A DNA stretch of 64,000 nt from Gambelia wislizenii (Eukaryota > Chordata > Lepidosauria > Squamata > Crotaphytidae), in the NCBI GenBank assembly GCA_030847615.1, contig JAUMIR010000005.1, positions 238,924,645-238,988,644 on the forward strand, given 5' to 3'. Below, piece after piece: positions 53,166-63,591 of the stretch. Made by a program: the position numbers and the translations under genes. How positions within the stretch are numbered: the stretch's first letter is position 1; each line of letters opens with the position of its first letter. The notes beneath the pieces were generated by a model that saw nothing but the letters and a program-made list of their open reading frames with translations, did no database searches and was not told where the DNA came from.

Positions 53166-53809
53166 AGCACTGCAAGTGGCTGCTTTTTAGGATGTGTTCG
53201 TATTTTTTCCACCTTGTATAGACAGGAGCAGAGTTAAAGCAGTAAGCTATATTGCTACAGAAATCTAAAGAGTGAACTATACAAAATTGTTGCTTTGAAT
53301 GAAAGCTGTTGGTAAAGCAGTAATATAAAAAGTATTTACAGTCAAAACATTTTGGCAGGTTATACAGTCATTGGGGATCCCCTTTCTCACACAGAGTGGG
53401 CTCCACTTTCCATTCTCACAGGCCTCTGCAGGTGCAAAGCCAGTCAAATTCCAGACACATCCCATCCTCCCATGTCCCTTCATAGTACACCAACCTCTAA
53501 CAGTTCAAAAGAATGCAAAACATCAAATGGTATTACAGAAATGAAAGCACACAGCACAAGCTACTTTGGCAGAAGAAGGTCACTTTGGAGACCAATCCTA
53601 ACAGTTATGTCATTAGCAAGAGTTCTTCAGTAGTAAGGCTGATAATTGTTTACCTTTCGTTGGCTGTCATATATGCCAGAGTTTATTTATTGATTACAAG
53701 CTGTATCACAATCTCTCTTTGTAAACCTTCTTTACTCCATAAAGTTATTTTTTTTTAAAAAAATACTTCAAATATACTTTTAAAAATATAATACCTTTTT
53801 TCCTTATAG

Positions 53810-53870
53810 ACTTGAACTGTACAGAAAAATGCCAAATTTGCGAATTCTGGCCTGTGGTGGGGATGGAACG
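53810..53870 (+). CDS. DGKI: DGKI exon: catalytic GGDGT motif
   Basis: Sixty-one nucleotides between CCTTATAG and GTAAGT. The first base completes the split alanine codon, then 20 codons encode LELYRKMPNLRILACGGDGT. GGDGT is the essential nucleotide-binding motif of lipid kinases of the DGK fold; mutation of its second glycine is a classic kinase-dead change in other DGKs. The motif is intact here. The exon joins VGWILS in phase 0. Confidence 0.97.
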
Positions 53871-54759
53871 GTAAGTCCTTTCTATTTGTTATCAGATCCC
53901 CTCATTTTAGGCTGGGCAGGTGAGATAGGATAGGAATTACCCCAGACTTCATATATGGTGGGGGGGCACTTCAGCTTGAATAAAGACACATGCTAACTGT
54001 GAAAAATGTAATGCAGATGAACAAATAGTCTGTCCTTGTAGGAAGGTAATGAGTCTAAAAATAAAATTGCAGGATCTAGTCCTTTAAAAACAACAAGAAT
54101 TATCTCCTTTTTAAAAAGGTAAAATCATTCAGTCACATTTGACTTCACGTTTTATGCAGAGTGCGATTAAGAAGCAGACTTAAGCTCTATTATCATTTGA
54201 AAGTGTATTCAGAGATCTGGGATCCCCCAGTTAAATTAGACTCATTACAAAACAAAGGAGTCAGTTTAAAATGCAAAACAAAGTTTACTGAAGGTATATC
54301 AGTCTCAATCTACATACTAAAACAAACATAAGAAAAAGTCCTTAACTGACTAAGAATGGGTAAGAGAGACTCACCAGCCTTGGCTGGGTTCCGATGCATC
54401 ATGGCATGGTTACAGGAAAGCTTAAGATGCCTCCATTCTCATGGAGAGTCAGATTCAGAAGAATAAGCAAGTTACACAAAAGCAATAAAATTCAAATTAG
54501 GTCATGTGTGAATCATCCAGCACTTCTAGTTGGCTAGAAGTGCCCAGTGAAGTAAGAGAAGGGAATTTTGGGAGAACAAAATGCATGCAGGGAAAAACCC
54601 TAGACTTATCTAAGATTGTGAATGAGGTACACAAGATTGCTTTTACATTACAATGATTATTTCCCCACATACAACAGTCCTGCTATAAGGCATCTTGGTA
54701 TGTGCGTATGTATGGCTTTGGGGACTTGATGGCTGCTGGTACAGCATCACATCTAGAAC

Positions 54760-55860
54760 CAACTAACTTTCTTTCAACATTTCTATTCAATTCTATATCA
54801 AAAGATCTCAGGGCGGTGTAAAGGCAAAATCAATATTAACAGTTTAAAACAATTTAAAAGAATCAAAATAATTCAAATAGACTAAGGGCTTGTCTACACT
54901 GGCCAGAATATTCCATGTTCTGGCCAGAATATTCCAGCCCTGGGCCCGTGGCATTCTCCCCCACCCTTTTACCTGCCCTTCTGTCATGGCAATGGAAGGG
55001 TGTCCACACACTTGCTGCCCTCATGCAAACAGGCGCTTCCCTTCCCTGCTCTGGTCGCATCTTCTGAGGCCAGGAATAAGGTGCCCAGCTGTGGTCAGCT
55101 GGCTGTGCACCTTGCAGTGATCTCAGCTGACATGACACACGTGACTCAGTTGGGAAATGGCTGTGCCAGGCACCACATTGACCATGTGTGGGGACACCCC
55201 CCTGGTTGTGGTAGTGGAATTCACTGTTTTCCTAGAAGAACTGTAGCAAATGGTGAGTTTTTTTTTTTTAACCACATGTCCACTCCATTTTAAGGTCCCT
55301 AGATTCTTGTCAGAACTGCCTGGACATCATCTGGACAGTTCGGACTAGAAAGAGTTCAGACTAGAAACCCCTTCATTGTCTGGACAGTCAGGCACAGGAA
55401 CAAGGGGAGGCTGTTTCATTTGGCCTGTGTAGACAAGGCCTAAAAACACATAAAGCACATTAACAAGTTAAAAACAGGTTTAAAAGATTGAATCACTTTA
55501 AAAAACACTATGCATTTGAAATAAATCAGTGAGGCCCAAAACGTTTACTAAATAGCCATTTTTTTACCTGGTGCTTAAATAAAACAAGTGTTAGCAGCAA
55601 TTGGGGCTACAAGGCATTCCATAATTGGGGTGCCATTGCTGGGAAGGCCCTCTTATACTTCTGCACATCACAGTGCACAGAGGTGAGACACAGAGAAAGG
55701 GCCCTCCAGAAGATCTCAGTTGTGAGGCAGGCATATAAAGGGAGAAGTGTTCCCTCAAAAATTGTGGTCTTAGGCTGTTTATATCTTTAAAGGTCATCAC
55801 AAGCACCTTGAATTCAGACCAGAATTCAGACCAGCATTGGCAGCCAGGGCAGTTCTAGGA
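54760..55860 (-). repeat. L2-type 3'-region repeat, interrupted by a MITE
   Basis: ACATTTCTATTCAATTCTATATC, GATCTCAGGGCGGTGTAAAGGC and AACAGTTTAAAAC precede the MITE at 54884-55442. TAAAAACACATAAAGCACATT...GGGGCTACAAGGCATTCCATAATTGGGGTGCCATTGC...GGGAAGGCCCTCTTAT...ATCTTTAAAGGTCATCACAAGCACCTTGAATTC continues it. The conserved blocks match those at 58890-59155. Confidence 0.6.
54884..55442. mobile_element. MITE with AGGGCTTGTCTACAC ends
   Basis: The left end AAGGGCTTGTCTACACTGGC is mirrored by the right end, GGCCTGTGTAGACAAGGCCT. The element is about 559 bp and richer in GC than the host repeat. Internal direct repeats of CCAGAATATTCCA occur near the left end. No transposase frame is present. 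Closely similar ends are known from common reptile MITEs. Confidence 0.8.
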
Positions 55861-55871
55861 TGGTTGTTATA

Positions 55872-56100
55872 CAGTTGTCCCTCCACATTCACAGATTTGG
55901 CATTCACGGTTTTAAGTATTCACGGCTTGAAAATATTCTTAAAAAAATAATAATCCAAAAAGAAAACCTTGATTTTGCCATCTTATATAAGAGACACCAT
56001 TTTGCTATGCCATTGCATATAATGGGACTTGAGTATTCACAGATTTGGGTATTCACGGGGGGTCCTGGAACCAAACCCCGGTGAATGTGAAATGCCTGTC
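55872..56100. mobile_element. Tigger-like MITE with TA duplication
   Basis: TA/CAGTTGTCCCTCCACATTCAC opens it and GTGAATGTGAAATGCCTGTC/TA closes it. The core ATATAATGGGACTTGAGTATTCAC...GGTCCTGGAACCAAACCCC is the reverse of the core in the 22234 element. It sits between two parts of an L2-type repeat. Confidence 0.82.
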
Positions 56101-56139
56101 TATATCGTATTCCAGACAGCAATCAAGCTACTGTATTTT

Positions 56140-56740
56140 GCACAATTTATTTATTTAGTGGATTTATATCCCGCCTTTCTCCCAAGATGTGATTCAAGGA
56201 GGGTTATAATAGTTAAAAAAATACAACTAAAACCTCACAAGTTGCAAAAGTTAAAAAAGTATTACATTAAATTTCCATTATTAAAATATAGTTAAAACGC
56301 ATAATTAAAAACATAAAATTGATACAAATACAACATTAAAAAACAGCACACCAAATAAAATTCACATTTCAAACACCTGCCTAAATAATAAGGTCTTCAA
56401 CTGCTGACAAAAAGAGAACAGGAAAGGGGCCAACTGGATCTCCTATGGAAGGGAGTTCCACAGTCTGGGAGCAGCCATGGAGAAGGCTGTCTGCTGAGTT
56501 CTCACCAACCATGCCTGTGAATGTGGTGGGACTGAGAGAAAGCTCTCCCCTGCAGATCTTAACACTTGGGCCTGCTTGTATAGGGAGATACAACCTGCAG
56601 CTTCCATGTCACCTTCAAGGGCAACCCACATAGAGTGCATTACAGTAATCGAATAGAATAAATCTTGACAACAAAACCCCTTAAGGCTGCTATACACTGG
56701 AAATGACTATTACTACTATGGCTAGTTTTCTCTGTCCAGG
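56140..56740 (-). repeat. L2-type LINE 3' region, minus strand
   Basis: TTTATTTATTTAGTGGATTTATATCCCGCCTTTCTCCC is the reversed 3' terminus. AAGGGAGTTCCACAGTCTGGGAGCAGCCATGGAGAAGG and ATTACAGTAATCGAATAGAATAAATC are conserved blocks of this repeat. It is continuous with the RT remnant to its right and probably belongs to the same insertion. Confidence 0.65.
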
Positions 56741-57557
56741 AAAGGCTGTAGCTGGTGCACCAGTTAAAGCTAGCACCAAATACTCCAAGCCACAAAGTCC
56801 ACTTGGGCATCCAGGGACAAGGATAGTTCCAGGAGCACTCCCAAGCTATACACCTGCTCCTTTATGGAAACTGCTACCCCATCCAGGACAGATTCCTGGA
56901 CACCAATCCTCCATCTTACCAGGATTCAGTTTCAGTTTATTGGCTCTCATCCAGCCCATTAGAGCATCCAGACATTAGTCCAGCATCTGCATAGCCCCAG
57001 CTGGCTCCAATGGCAAGGGGAAATAGAACTGCCATTTGAGTACCGATGGCACCCAACTCCAAAACTCCTAGTGCCCTCCCCCAGCGGCTTCATATAGATG
57101 TTGAAGAGCATGGAGGATAAGATGGAACCCTGAGGAATCCCACAGTTTAATGGCCCTAGGCTGCACAGGAATCCCCTAATGCTAGTGTCTAGAACGGGCC
57201 CTGTAGATAGGAGTGGAATCACTGCAAGTCAGTGCCCTCTACTCTCATCCCACAGATCCAGTCCTGTAATATACCATGCTTGACGCTATCAAAAGCTGCA
57301 GAGAGAGCCATGGTAGATCCACCATGTAGCACTCCATCTGTATTTCTCCTGAAATAGGTTGTCAGAGCAAACAAGGCTGTTTCAGTGCCATGCCCTGGCC
57401 TGAAACCATCCTGAATGGGTGCAGATGAGGGTGCAGAGTTTTTAAATTTGTTGTAAGCCACTTTGAGTACCAAAGTGAGAAAAAGGTGAGGATAAAATAA
57501 CAACCACCACCACGTCCTCTTTATTTCCAGGTTTTTTGTGTGTGTGTGTGTGGGCAT
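56740..57557 (-). pseudogene. L2-like LINE reverse transcriptase remnant, minus strand
   Basis: Reading leftward, the frame 57557-57219 contains DGFRPGHGTETALFALTTYFR and LSAAFDSVKHGIL. The frame 57222-56959 contains LGPLNCGIPQGSILSSMLFNIYM. These are the FRPGHSTETAL, SAAFDTVDH and VPQGSILSPMLFNIYM blocks of L2-type reverse transcriptase. Frameshifts separate them, the YADD-equivalent is destroyed, and a MRANKLKLNPGK-like block follows in a third frame near 56940. It is an old, dead copy. Confidence 0.8.
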
Positions 57558-57589
57558 TTTTTGAGGTTCCAGGGCAGAAAATTGGCCCT

Positions 57590-58000
57590 AGATCTGATTG
57601 CCCACCTGATTGCCAAATGAAAATGTTTGTGTCTTAGAATGTTATGTATGCGTATTGCTGTTCCCATTATTGGTTGCGTAGGAGACATTTATGTTGGTCT
57701 GGGTCCATCTATATAAAAAATTAATGAGTTTGGCTTTGCTGTTTCCATCTCCCTTTCCATTTCTCATTCTGATCCAATGGGGGCAGCATCTTCTCATTAA
57801 TATGAGTGACACATGACTTGTCTTTGCTGAGGTTATGTTTGAAGCAAATTAACGCCTCGTTGTTCCAAAAGCCATTAAATCTAGAAATGAAAATCTTGCT
57901 CAAATGGGTTTGGTGAATATTCAATGAGACCAGATATTACTTTCCATTATTGAAAGGAAACAGAAAGTGAGAGATTTTCCAGTGGCCCTGCTCAATGTTA
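57590..58000. promoter_or_regulatory. repeat-free intronic block, possible conserved non-coding element
   Basis: A stretch with no recognisable repeat, balanced composition and words such as GAGTTTGGCTTTGCTGTTTCC, CTCATTAATATGAGTGACAC, AAATTAACGCCTCG and GAATATTCAATGAG lies between L2-type repeats on either side. In an intron otherwise full of insertions, about 400 bp without any is suggestive of constraint. The call is compositional only, with no specific factor site claimed. Confidence 0.3.
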
Positions 58001-58624
58001 ATTTTTTTTTTTTTAGTGATGGTGGGGAGGGCTGGTGATAAATGGAGGTCTGTAGTTGTAGATTCTCTCTAGCCTAGACTCAGCCTTTGATATCAGAGGC
58101 TATTCTTAACAGAAATCTGGCCAAGCATTTGGTATTTGTGTTAATGTTCATAATAATATACTTCATGTGAAGAACAGAAAAGGTTCCATCTTATCTTCAC
58201 AAAGACATGCTGAGAGGCAAAGCTATCCACCACTAGAAGTCCTCCTGTATTCATTTTTCTTGGTTCCAAGGATGGAAAGGGTGATTTGGATTGGGGCTGT
58301 AACATGATTGTGGTGATGGTGGTTTGCACACTTATCCTTTGTTTTGATCCCTTATTTAAATCCCCTTATCCCTGAAACTTCTGTTAGCTATAAACTGGGG
58401 AAAATACAGTCCTATTTGTAACTCAAGACTGCATGTATGGTTCTCCACATTATTTTATCCTCTCAAAACTCTGTCCAAGCCTGTCTTCAGATCACAAGTT
58501 TTCAGTGTCGACAAGTATTGGCAGCCTTTTTACAAACAACACACTAGGAGCAATAAATTGTATGGTCTAGAGTATCAAGAGTGCAATCTCAGCAGCTTCT
58601 GCTCTATGTGAATTCTATTATCTC

Positions 58625-59155
58625 ATTTCCTTTCATGATGATGATGGTGATATTTATTTCTTACCCACCTTTCCTTATGGATTGAGGTGGGGAACAAACA
58701 GATTAACATAAAACATATGGCCCTTGTGGTCTCTTCCAACTCTATGATTCTATGATCCTATAAAAACACATAACATCTATTAACACACATAACATAGATT
58801 TAAAAACCAAATATTATAAAAGCCTATTAAACAATTTATACTTATTTAAAATTCATAATTTATAATACACAGTTTAAAAATCATCTGCATAGGCCTGCGG
58901 AAGAGACTGGTCTTTAATGTGGTTTTGAATCTGGACAGCATATTCAGCTGTCTAATCTCTTCTGGCAGGTTGTTCTGGAGTCTAGGGGCAGCTGATGAAA
59001 AGTCCTTTGGGTGACAGCTGCCAGCCTAGTCCTGGAGTAAATGTCCCTGTGGATCTTAGTGTACAGGGTGGATTATACCTGAGGAGGTGATCCTGTAGGT
59101 TACCTGGACCCAAACCATGTAGGACTTTAAAGGTAATAACCAACACTTTGTACGT
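58625..59155 (-). repeat. L2-type 3'-region repeat next to a DGKI acceptor
   Basis: TATTTATTTCTTACCCACCTTTCC begins it. GAAGAGACTGGTCTTTAATGTGG, TGGCAGGTTGTTCTGGAGTCTAGGGGCAGC and ACCATGTAGGACTTTAAAGGTAATAACCAACACTTTG follow. The conserved blocks parallel 55590-55860. Its end lies about 11 bp before the acceptor AG at 59165-59166. Confidence 0.65.
58712..58760 (+). mobile_element. very short CR1 3' tail inside an L2-type repeat
   Basis: ATGGCCCTTGTGGTCTCTTCCAACTCTATGATTCTATGATCC is the terminal 45-50 bp of CR1 in plus orientation. AACATAAAACAT on the left and AAAAACACATAACATC on the right belong to the host repeat. Confidence 0.85.
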
Positions 59156-59166
59156 TGCTTGTTTAG

Positions 59167-59280
59167 GTGGGCTGGATCCTTTCCATCCTGGATGAGTTGC
59201 AGCTGAATCCCCAACCTCCTGTCGCTGTGCTTCCGCTTGGCACTGGGAATGACCTTGCTCGCACCCTCAACTGGGGAGGG
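59167..59280 (+). CDS. DGKI: DGKI exon: catalytic domain, PLGTGNDLA motif
   Basis: One hundred fourteen nucleotides from TTGTTTAG to GTAAGC encode [20 protein letters not shown]...[11 protein letters not shown] (38 codons, phase 0). [10 protein letters not shown] is a signature of DGK catalytic domains and follows GGDGT as expected. The acceptor tract is short (GTTGCTTGTTTAG), and an L2-type repeat lies immediately upstream. The coding sequence itself is undamaged. Confidence 0.97.
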
Positions 59281-59939
59281 GTAAGCAGAATGCATACTAT
59301 GCTTGGAGAGACCTATTAGGTGTAATGCCTGGGTGTTAATATGACTTTCTACAGAAGTTATGGGGCCTGGCTAAAGCAAGAGCAGAAGGAAAGGTCTGAA
59401 ACTTTTAACTTACTAGCTAGTGCCTCCTCCATTGTTTTTAAGAAATCAGGGCCAAGGTGCCTTTGGTTGTCCAGATGTGTTGGACTACAACTCCTACAAT
59501 TCTTTATCAGTGACCATGCTCAGTGGGACTGATTGGAACTGTAGACCAAAACATTTGGCAAGCCATATGTTCCCTATCCCAGTAGTTGCCATTTTCTCAG
59601 TGTACACAAAGTGCAACTATTAGCCTCTAGCCACCTCTCCTCTGCTCCTAATCAAGCTTTTCAGTTTTCTTTTTCATGGAAAACAACAGGAAACCTTTAA
59701 AATATCTAGTTTGTCTTTGAGATTTAGGCCTGTTCTTACCCAGTCTTCGATAATTTGCTTTCAGTCCAGTTTCTGGAGTATTTTTTTCTGTGTCTCTTGA
59801 AAGATATTTGGAATAATGGAGACCATGAACCATCTTTGGATAGTGATGCTCTCCATTCTGGTCAGGTCTTTGCACTGCAGCAGTTACACACATGGATATC
59901 AGTTATTGACTCATGACTATTGTTCTGTTCTCTCTTCAG
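59281..59939. other. DGKI: short DGKI intron, 659 bp
   Basis: It contains a hAT-like MITE at 59445-59578 and otherwise unremarkable sequence. A TGTTCTGTTCTCTCTTCAG tract precedes the next exon. Confidence 0.8.
59445..59578. mobile_element. hAT-like MITE
   Basis: AGGTGCCTTTGGTTGTCCAGATGTGTTGGACTACAACTCCTAC is one arm. GGAACTGTAGACCAAAACATTTGGCAAGCC is the facing arm. TGGACTACAACTCC is the conserved interior of this common group. Confidence 0.6.
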
Positions 59940-60077
59940 GGATATACAGATGAACCCGTTGCAAAAATTCTCTGCCATGTGGAAGATGGAACCATTGTCC
60001 AACTGGACCGTTGGAACCTCCATGTGGAGAGAAACCCTGATCTACCCCAAGATGAGCTTGAAGATGGAGCACGGAAG
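59940..60077 (+). CDS. DGKI: DGKI exon: catalytic domain, last coding exon in window
   Basis: One hundred thirty-eight nucleotides from CTCTTCAG to GTAAGT encode [20 protein letters not shown]...[13 protein letters not shown]...LEDGARK (46 codons, phase 0). GGGYTDEPVxKIL and [17 protein letters not shown] are diagnostic of DGKI; as I recall, DGKZ has VQLDRWDLHAEPNPE here. The following exon, expected to begin near LPLNVFNNYFSLGFDA, is not found before the window end, so the gene continues to the right. Confidence 0.96.
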
Positions 60078-61204
60078 GTAAGTGTGGGATATCCATTATT
60101 GGAACAAGCTGGTGGAAAAAAGATTAGCAGTTTGCAGGCTGGCAGAACAATTTTTTTTCAGTTGGGGAAGCTAATTTATTTTTCACCAGCTTCTGTTTTG
60201 TATTTAGTCAATTTTTGTGGTTCAGATAATCAATCAATCGTTTTTCTTGTTCTACTACCAGCTACTATGACATGCCTGGTCAATAGTAGATTAACTTTAC
60301 AGTAATTTAAAAGAAAAACTAGAGGATCCTGTCTGATAGTATAGTCCAACAATTTCTTTATTCATGGTTCTTGTTTTCCTCTTGCATTTACTTCCTTCCT
60401 TACTCACTGACTTACTTGTTTGTTTAATTTAGATCCCACTTTTCTTGCAATATAGGGCCCAAGGTAGTAGTTCATAATATGAGTTGTACTGTTTAGTGCA
60501 AGGATGGATGCCTGTGAAGGGCTGTTCTCTCTCATGGCCACTCTTGATGTGACTGGAAGTGCTGCCACAAAATATGGCCAATTTCTGCATTTTTGGGGTG
60601 GTAGTGGAGGGGATTTGGGAGACTAGTCAGGGGCATGAGAAGCGAAGGTCTGTGTGTTGTGTTTTTGGTCATTTCTTTCAGCTGAATAAATAAATGGAGG
60701 GGGGACTCTAGAGTTCAGGGAGCTCTCCACAGGGGCTTCAGGGGGTGTCTGAGGTGATTAATAATAGAAACATAAAATACTAAAAAGGAACAGTTCCAAA
60801 GAAAGCCAATAAAATATGTACATTGCTATAAAACAGGTGAGATTTCTAAAATCAGAGTACAGCATGAATCAGTAAAAAGCTCAGTGAAACACTATGGTTT
60901 TTACTACTAGCTGTCTGTGAGCCAATAAAGAGGAGAGCAGCCTAATCCCTCAGTTTTGTTTTTATAACAAGTACTGGAATAATATTTATGGAATGTGATA
61001 ACGCTTGCAAAGTCTCTTTTCAGTACTACTAATTTGTATGTAAATAGATTCATTATGACGACCCCCAGAAAATATCACTTGGCACTTTCCTTGATATCAA
61101 TTTGGCAGCAGGCCTTTCTATTTTCTGAAGCCTTAGAATTTGTTTTGACATTTAAATTGATTTGCCAAATGATTTTATGCTGCTTTCATATATTGGTATT
61201 ATAA

Positions 61205-61240
61205 TCATCATCGTCACCACCACCACCGCCACCACCAGGG
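61205..61240. repeat. (CAT/CAC)n microsatellite
   Basis: ATCATCATCGTCACCACCACCACCGCCACCACCA: imperfect trinucleotide repeat. Confidence 0.9.
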
Positions 61241-61374
61241 CAAGATATAAATAATTAGAATTAAACACAATAGGAAGAAACGTGTAAACACTTAGTCATT
61301 GTGGCGGGGCACAGGAGGTGTCAGGGTGCCTGTTGCCACCAGCCTTGATGCTGTTAACTCACTCAGCCTGGTGA

Positions 61375-61850
61375 AAGCCCCCACCATTGAATGCCAGAAT
61401 GAAGGAAACCAGGAGAAAAGAGAAGCGGAAGACACAGCATGGAGGGAGGAGGCTGAGAGGAGTGATAGGGAAGTTAAAAGGGAGACAGACAAGGAAGATG
61501 GAGGGTGAGTTAGAGGCAGGAGAGAGAGCACAAAGCCGGAGGAAGTCACTTTGAAGGAATGAAGGAAGGGAGAGGACAAGGGGAAGAGAAGAAAACAGGG
61601 CCAGGTGGACATGGTGAGCAGGAAGGAGGGAGGAGATGATCAAGCTAGAGAGGTGGCTGGGGAAAGGCAACAGGATGATGGAGGACAGGAGAGGGAAGGG
61701 GAAGAGAGGAGTGTGAGCAACAAAGGAAAGGGGGAAGGATCTGGAGAGGTGGAAAAGAGGGAGGGAACGGAGTTTAGAGAGTGGTGGTCGGGAGGAGGAA
61801 TGAGTAACAGCTGGGGACTTGAGCCTAAGGGGGTGGGCTGGCGGGTAGCA
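61375..61850. repeat. purine-biased low-complexity tract
   Basis: For about 470 bp the plus strand is overwhelmingly G and A (GGAGGGAGGAGGCTGAGAGG, GGAAGGAGGGAGGAGATGAT, GAGAGGGAAGGGGAAGAGAG). This suppresses stops and produces frames of 189 codons (+) and 257 codons (-). Neither has recognisable domains; the minus one is serine/leucine/proline-rich low complexity. It may derive from a GA-rich microsatellite or from part of an unrecognised element reaching to about 62160. Confidence 0.75.
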
Positions 61851-63399
61851 GGACAACTTCTTCATGACAAAACAGTTAGTACGACAGAGAGTGACCCTGA
61901 GGAATGGATAGCACCGACCATAGTCACTGGGAGTGGGGAATGTGGGCAAAGACTTACAGGAGGGCAAATCTTGAGGAGGATAGCGCCCTGGTCTTGGGGT
62001 CAGGTTTACAGGAGCAAAGAGAAGGAAGAGTGGGAGAACTGGGAGAAGGACAGTGGTAGAGGGTGGAATGTTTGCGGTACAGTGGCAGAGGAGGGAATGT
62101 TTGAGGGAGTTCCTTATTACTTCAGGTCCCAAAGAAAGTGGATACCTTTATGTTCAGAGCCAGTTGGGGAGTAATTTTTTCAGGCACATGCGCAGGCCAT
62201 CTCAAAGTGTTAATACTCCATCATTGCTATGCAATGGGAAAACTAGTGTTACTATAGTGCAAGCTTCAACCCCATTTTTAAAATGCTAGTAGGTGGTTGT
62301 GCGATCTTGCATTAGTGGTATTGTTGCGCAGTTATGCAACATGAAATATTTAATGTATTAATGCCACCATAATTCTGCTTTCCTCAATTGCAGAATCACA
62401 GTATTTTTAGATGCTTGTGTGATAAGGTCCTAAGTCACCACACATATAAATCCCATTGAGTCAGTGAGTCCTCCATATTCTCCCACATTTCACAAATGAA
62501 AACTGGGACACATGTGGTTAAGCAACATCAGCATGTGGTCAAGATGGCAAAAGGTATTAATGATGACGAACACACAAACTAAAAGAAGCTGGAGCAGTTT
62601 GCTTTTGCTTGAGCCTACTGGGAAGGTCAAGATTCTCCCCCCCCTGCAGAGTTAATTGTGTGCCAACTACTTTTGCACTTTGAAATCAATTTCTAGTAAA
62701 TTGAGGACAATGTGGGGGGAAATAGTAGTAGTAGAGAAAAATAGGGACATTTTAAAAGCAGATGAAAAACTGGGATGATAGAGGATTAATCAGAACTGTC
62801 AAATTAGGAAGGCTTGAAGGTATGGTCTACTCTAGTTGGATCTAGCAACTGGATTTAAGCCTTCGGCTTAAATTAATTGTTAGTTCCTGAACTAAGTTGT
62901 AAGTTCTAGTTAGAGAATACCTACTGGATCAATGATAACATGTCAGTTCCTTTGTAGCAGTGATAACACTGGTTATAGTGGGTATTCAATTGTTTTAGTG
63001 GGTCTACTCTAGTTTGGAGTAAAAATAGGATTCGGGACTTTTGTTTCCTGCAGCAGGCCCCGTATGGGCCACACCTTTGTATTGCAAAAGGGCAGGGGGA
63101 AAGGCCTATTCATCTTAGTGCTTTTTTCCCCCTGGAAATTTCAGTGTGTGTATATATGTTTGTAAGCTAAAGCACACAGTCTAATGAGGAGGCAAAGGGC
63201 TAAAACCTATCCTGCACCAAGACCCCAATATGTATCTATCTTTTAACTTTTTGAGTTTAATATTGTTTTATTCTCTTGTATATTTTGATTATGTGTATCT
63301 GGCCATTTCCTTTATTTTATATTGTATTGTTTTTTGGATCCTATCTGGATAATTTGTTTTACAATTGTGTGGCACTGTTTCATATTTGCATTACTCTTT

Positions 63400-63545
63400 C
63401 CTTTCCCGGTATGTGAGTGTATATATGTTTTAGATTGTACACCTTTGACAGGGCTGGATGTGTTTTTGTTGTTTTACTTGTAAAACACCATGTAAATTGA
63501 TGGTACTATATAAATAAATGGTGGTGGTGGTGATAATGATAGCTT
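63400..63545 (+). repeat. LINE 3' end with TAAATAAATGG tail
   Basis: AAACACCATGTAAATTGATGGTACTATATAAATAAATGG is a common 3' terminus of reptile LINE/SINE copies, followed by a TGG-rich run. Only the tail is clear. Confidence 0.5.
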
Positions 63546-63591
63546 GTTTTTTGAACTGCCCAATTCAGATTTTACATGCTAGCTATTAAGA

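Larger units (their letters stand above)
49804..53809. other. DGKI: DGKI intron, 4.0 kb
   Basis: It contains an AAAT microsatellite (49856-49882), hAT-like elements (49978-50092, 50386-50992), an unclassified repeat with a SINE in it (51050-51650), a CR1 3' end (52148-52316), a MITE (52640-53165) and an unrecognised GC-richer stretch (52317-52635). I see nothing specific in 51660-52140 or 53170-53800. Confidence 0.8.
53871..59166. other. DGKI: DGKI intron, 5.3 kb
   Basis: It is filled with L2-type repeats (54760-55860, 56140-56740, 58625-59155), an L2 RT remnant (56740-57557), a MITE (54884-55442), a Tigger-like element (55872-56100) and a 45-bp CR1 tail (58712-58760). A repeat-free block, 57590-58000, could be a conserved element. 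I see nothing specific in 53880-54750 or 58020-58620. Confidence 0.8.

Noticed and set aside
60078..60305. Read-through of the last exon ([13 protein letters not shown]...) as a natural C-terminus
   Set aside because: A clear GTAAGT donor is present, and the catalytic domain would be cut in half. Intron-retained transcripts remain possible but unsupported.
61359..62132. 257-codon minus-strand and 189-codon plus-strand open frames
   Set aside because: Both come from a purine-biased tract in which stop codons are rare. The minus frame is low-complexity Ser/Leu/Pro and neither has a domain.
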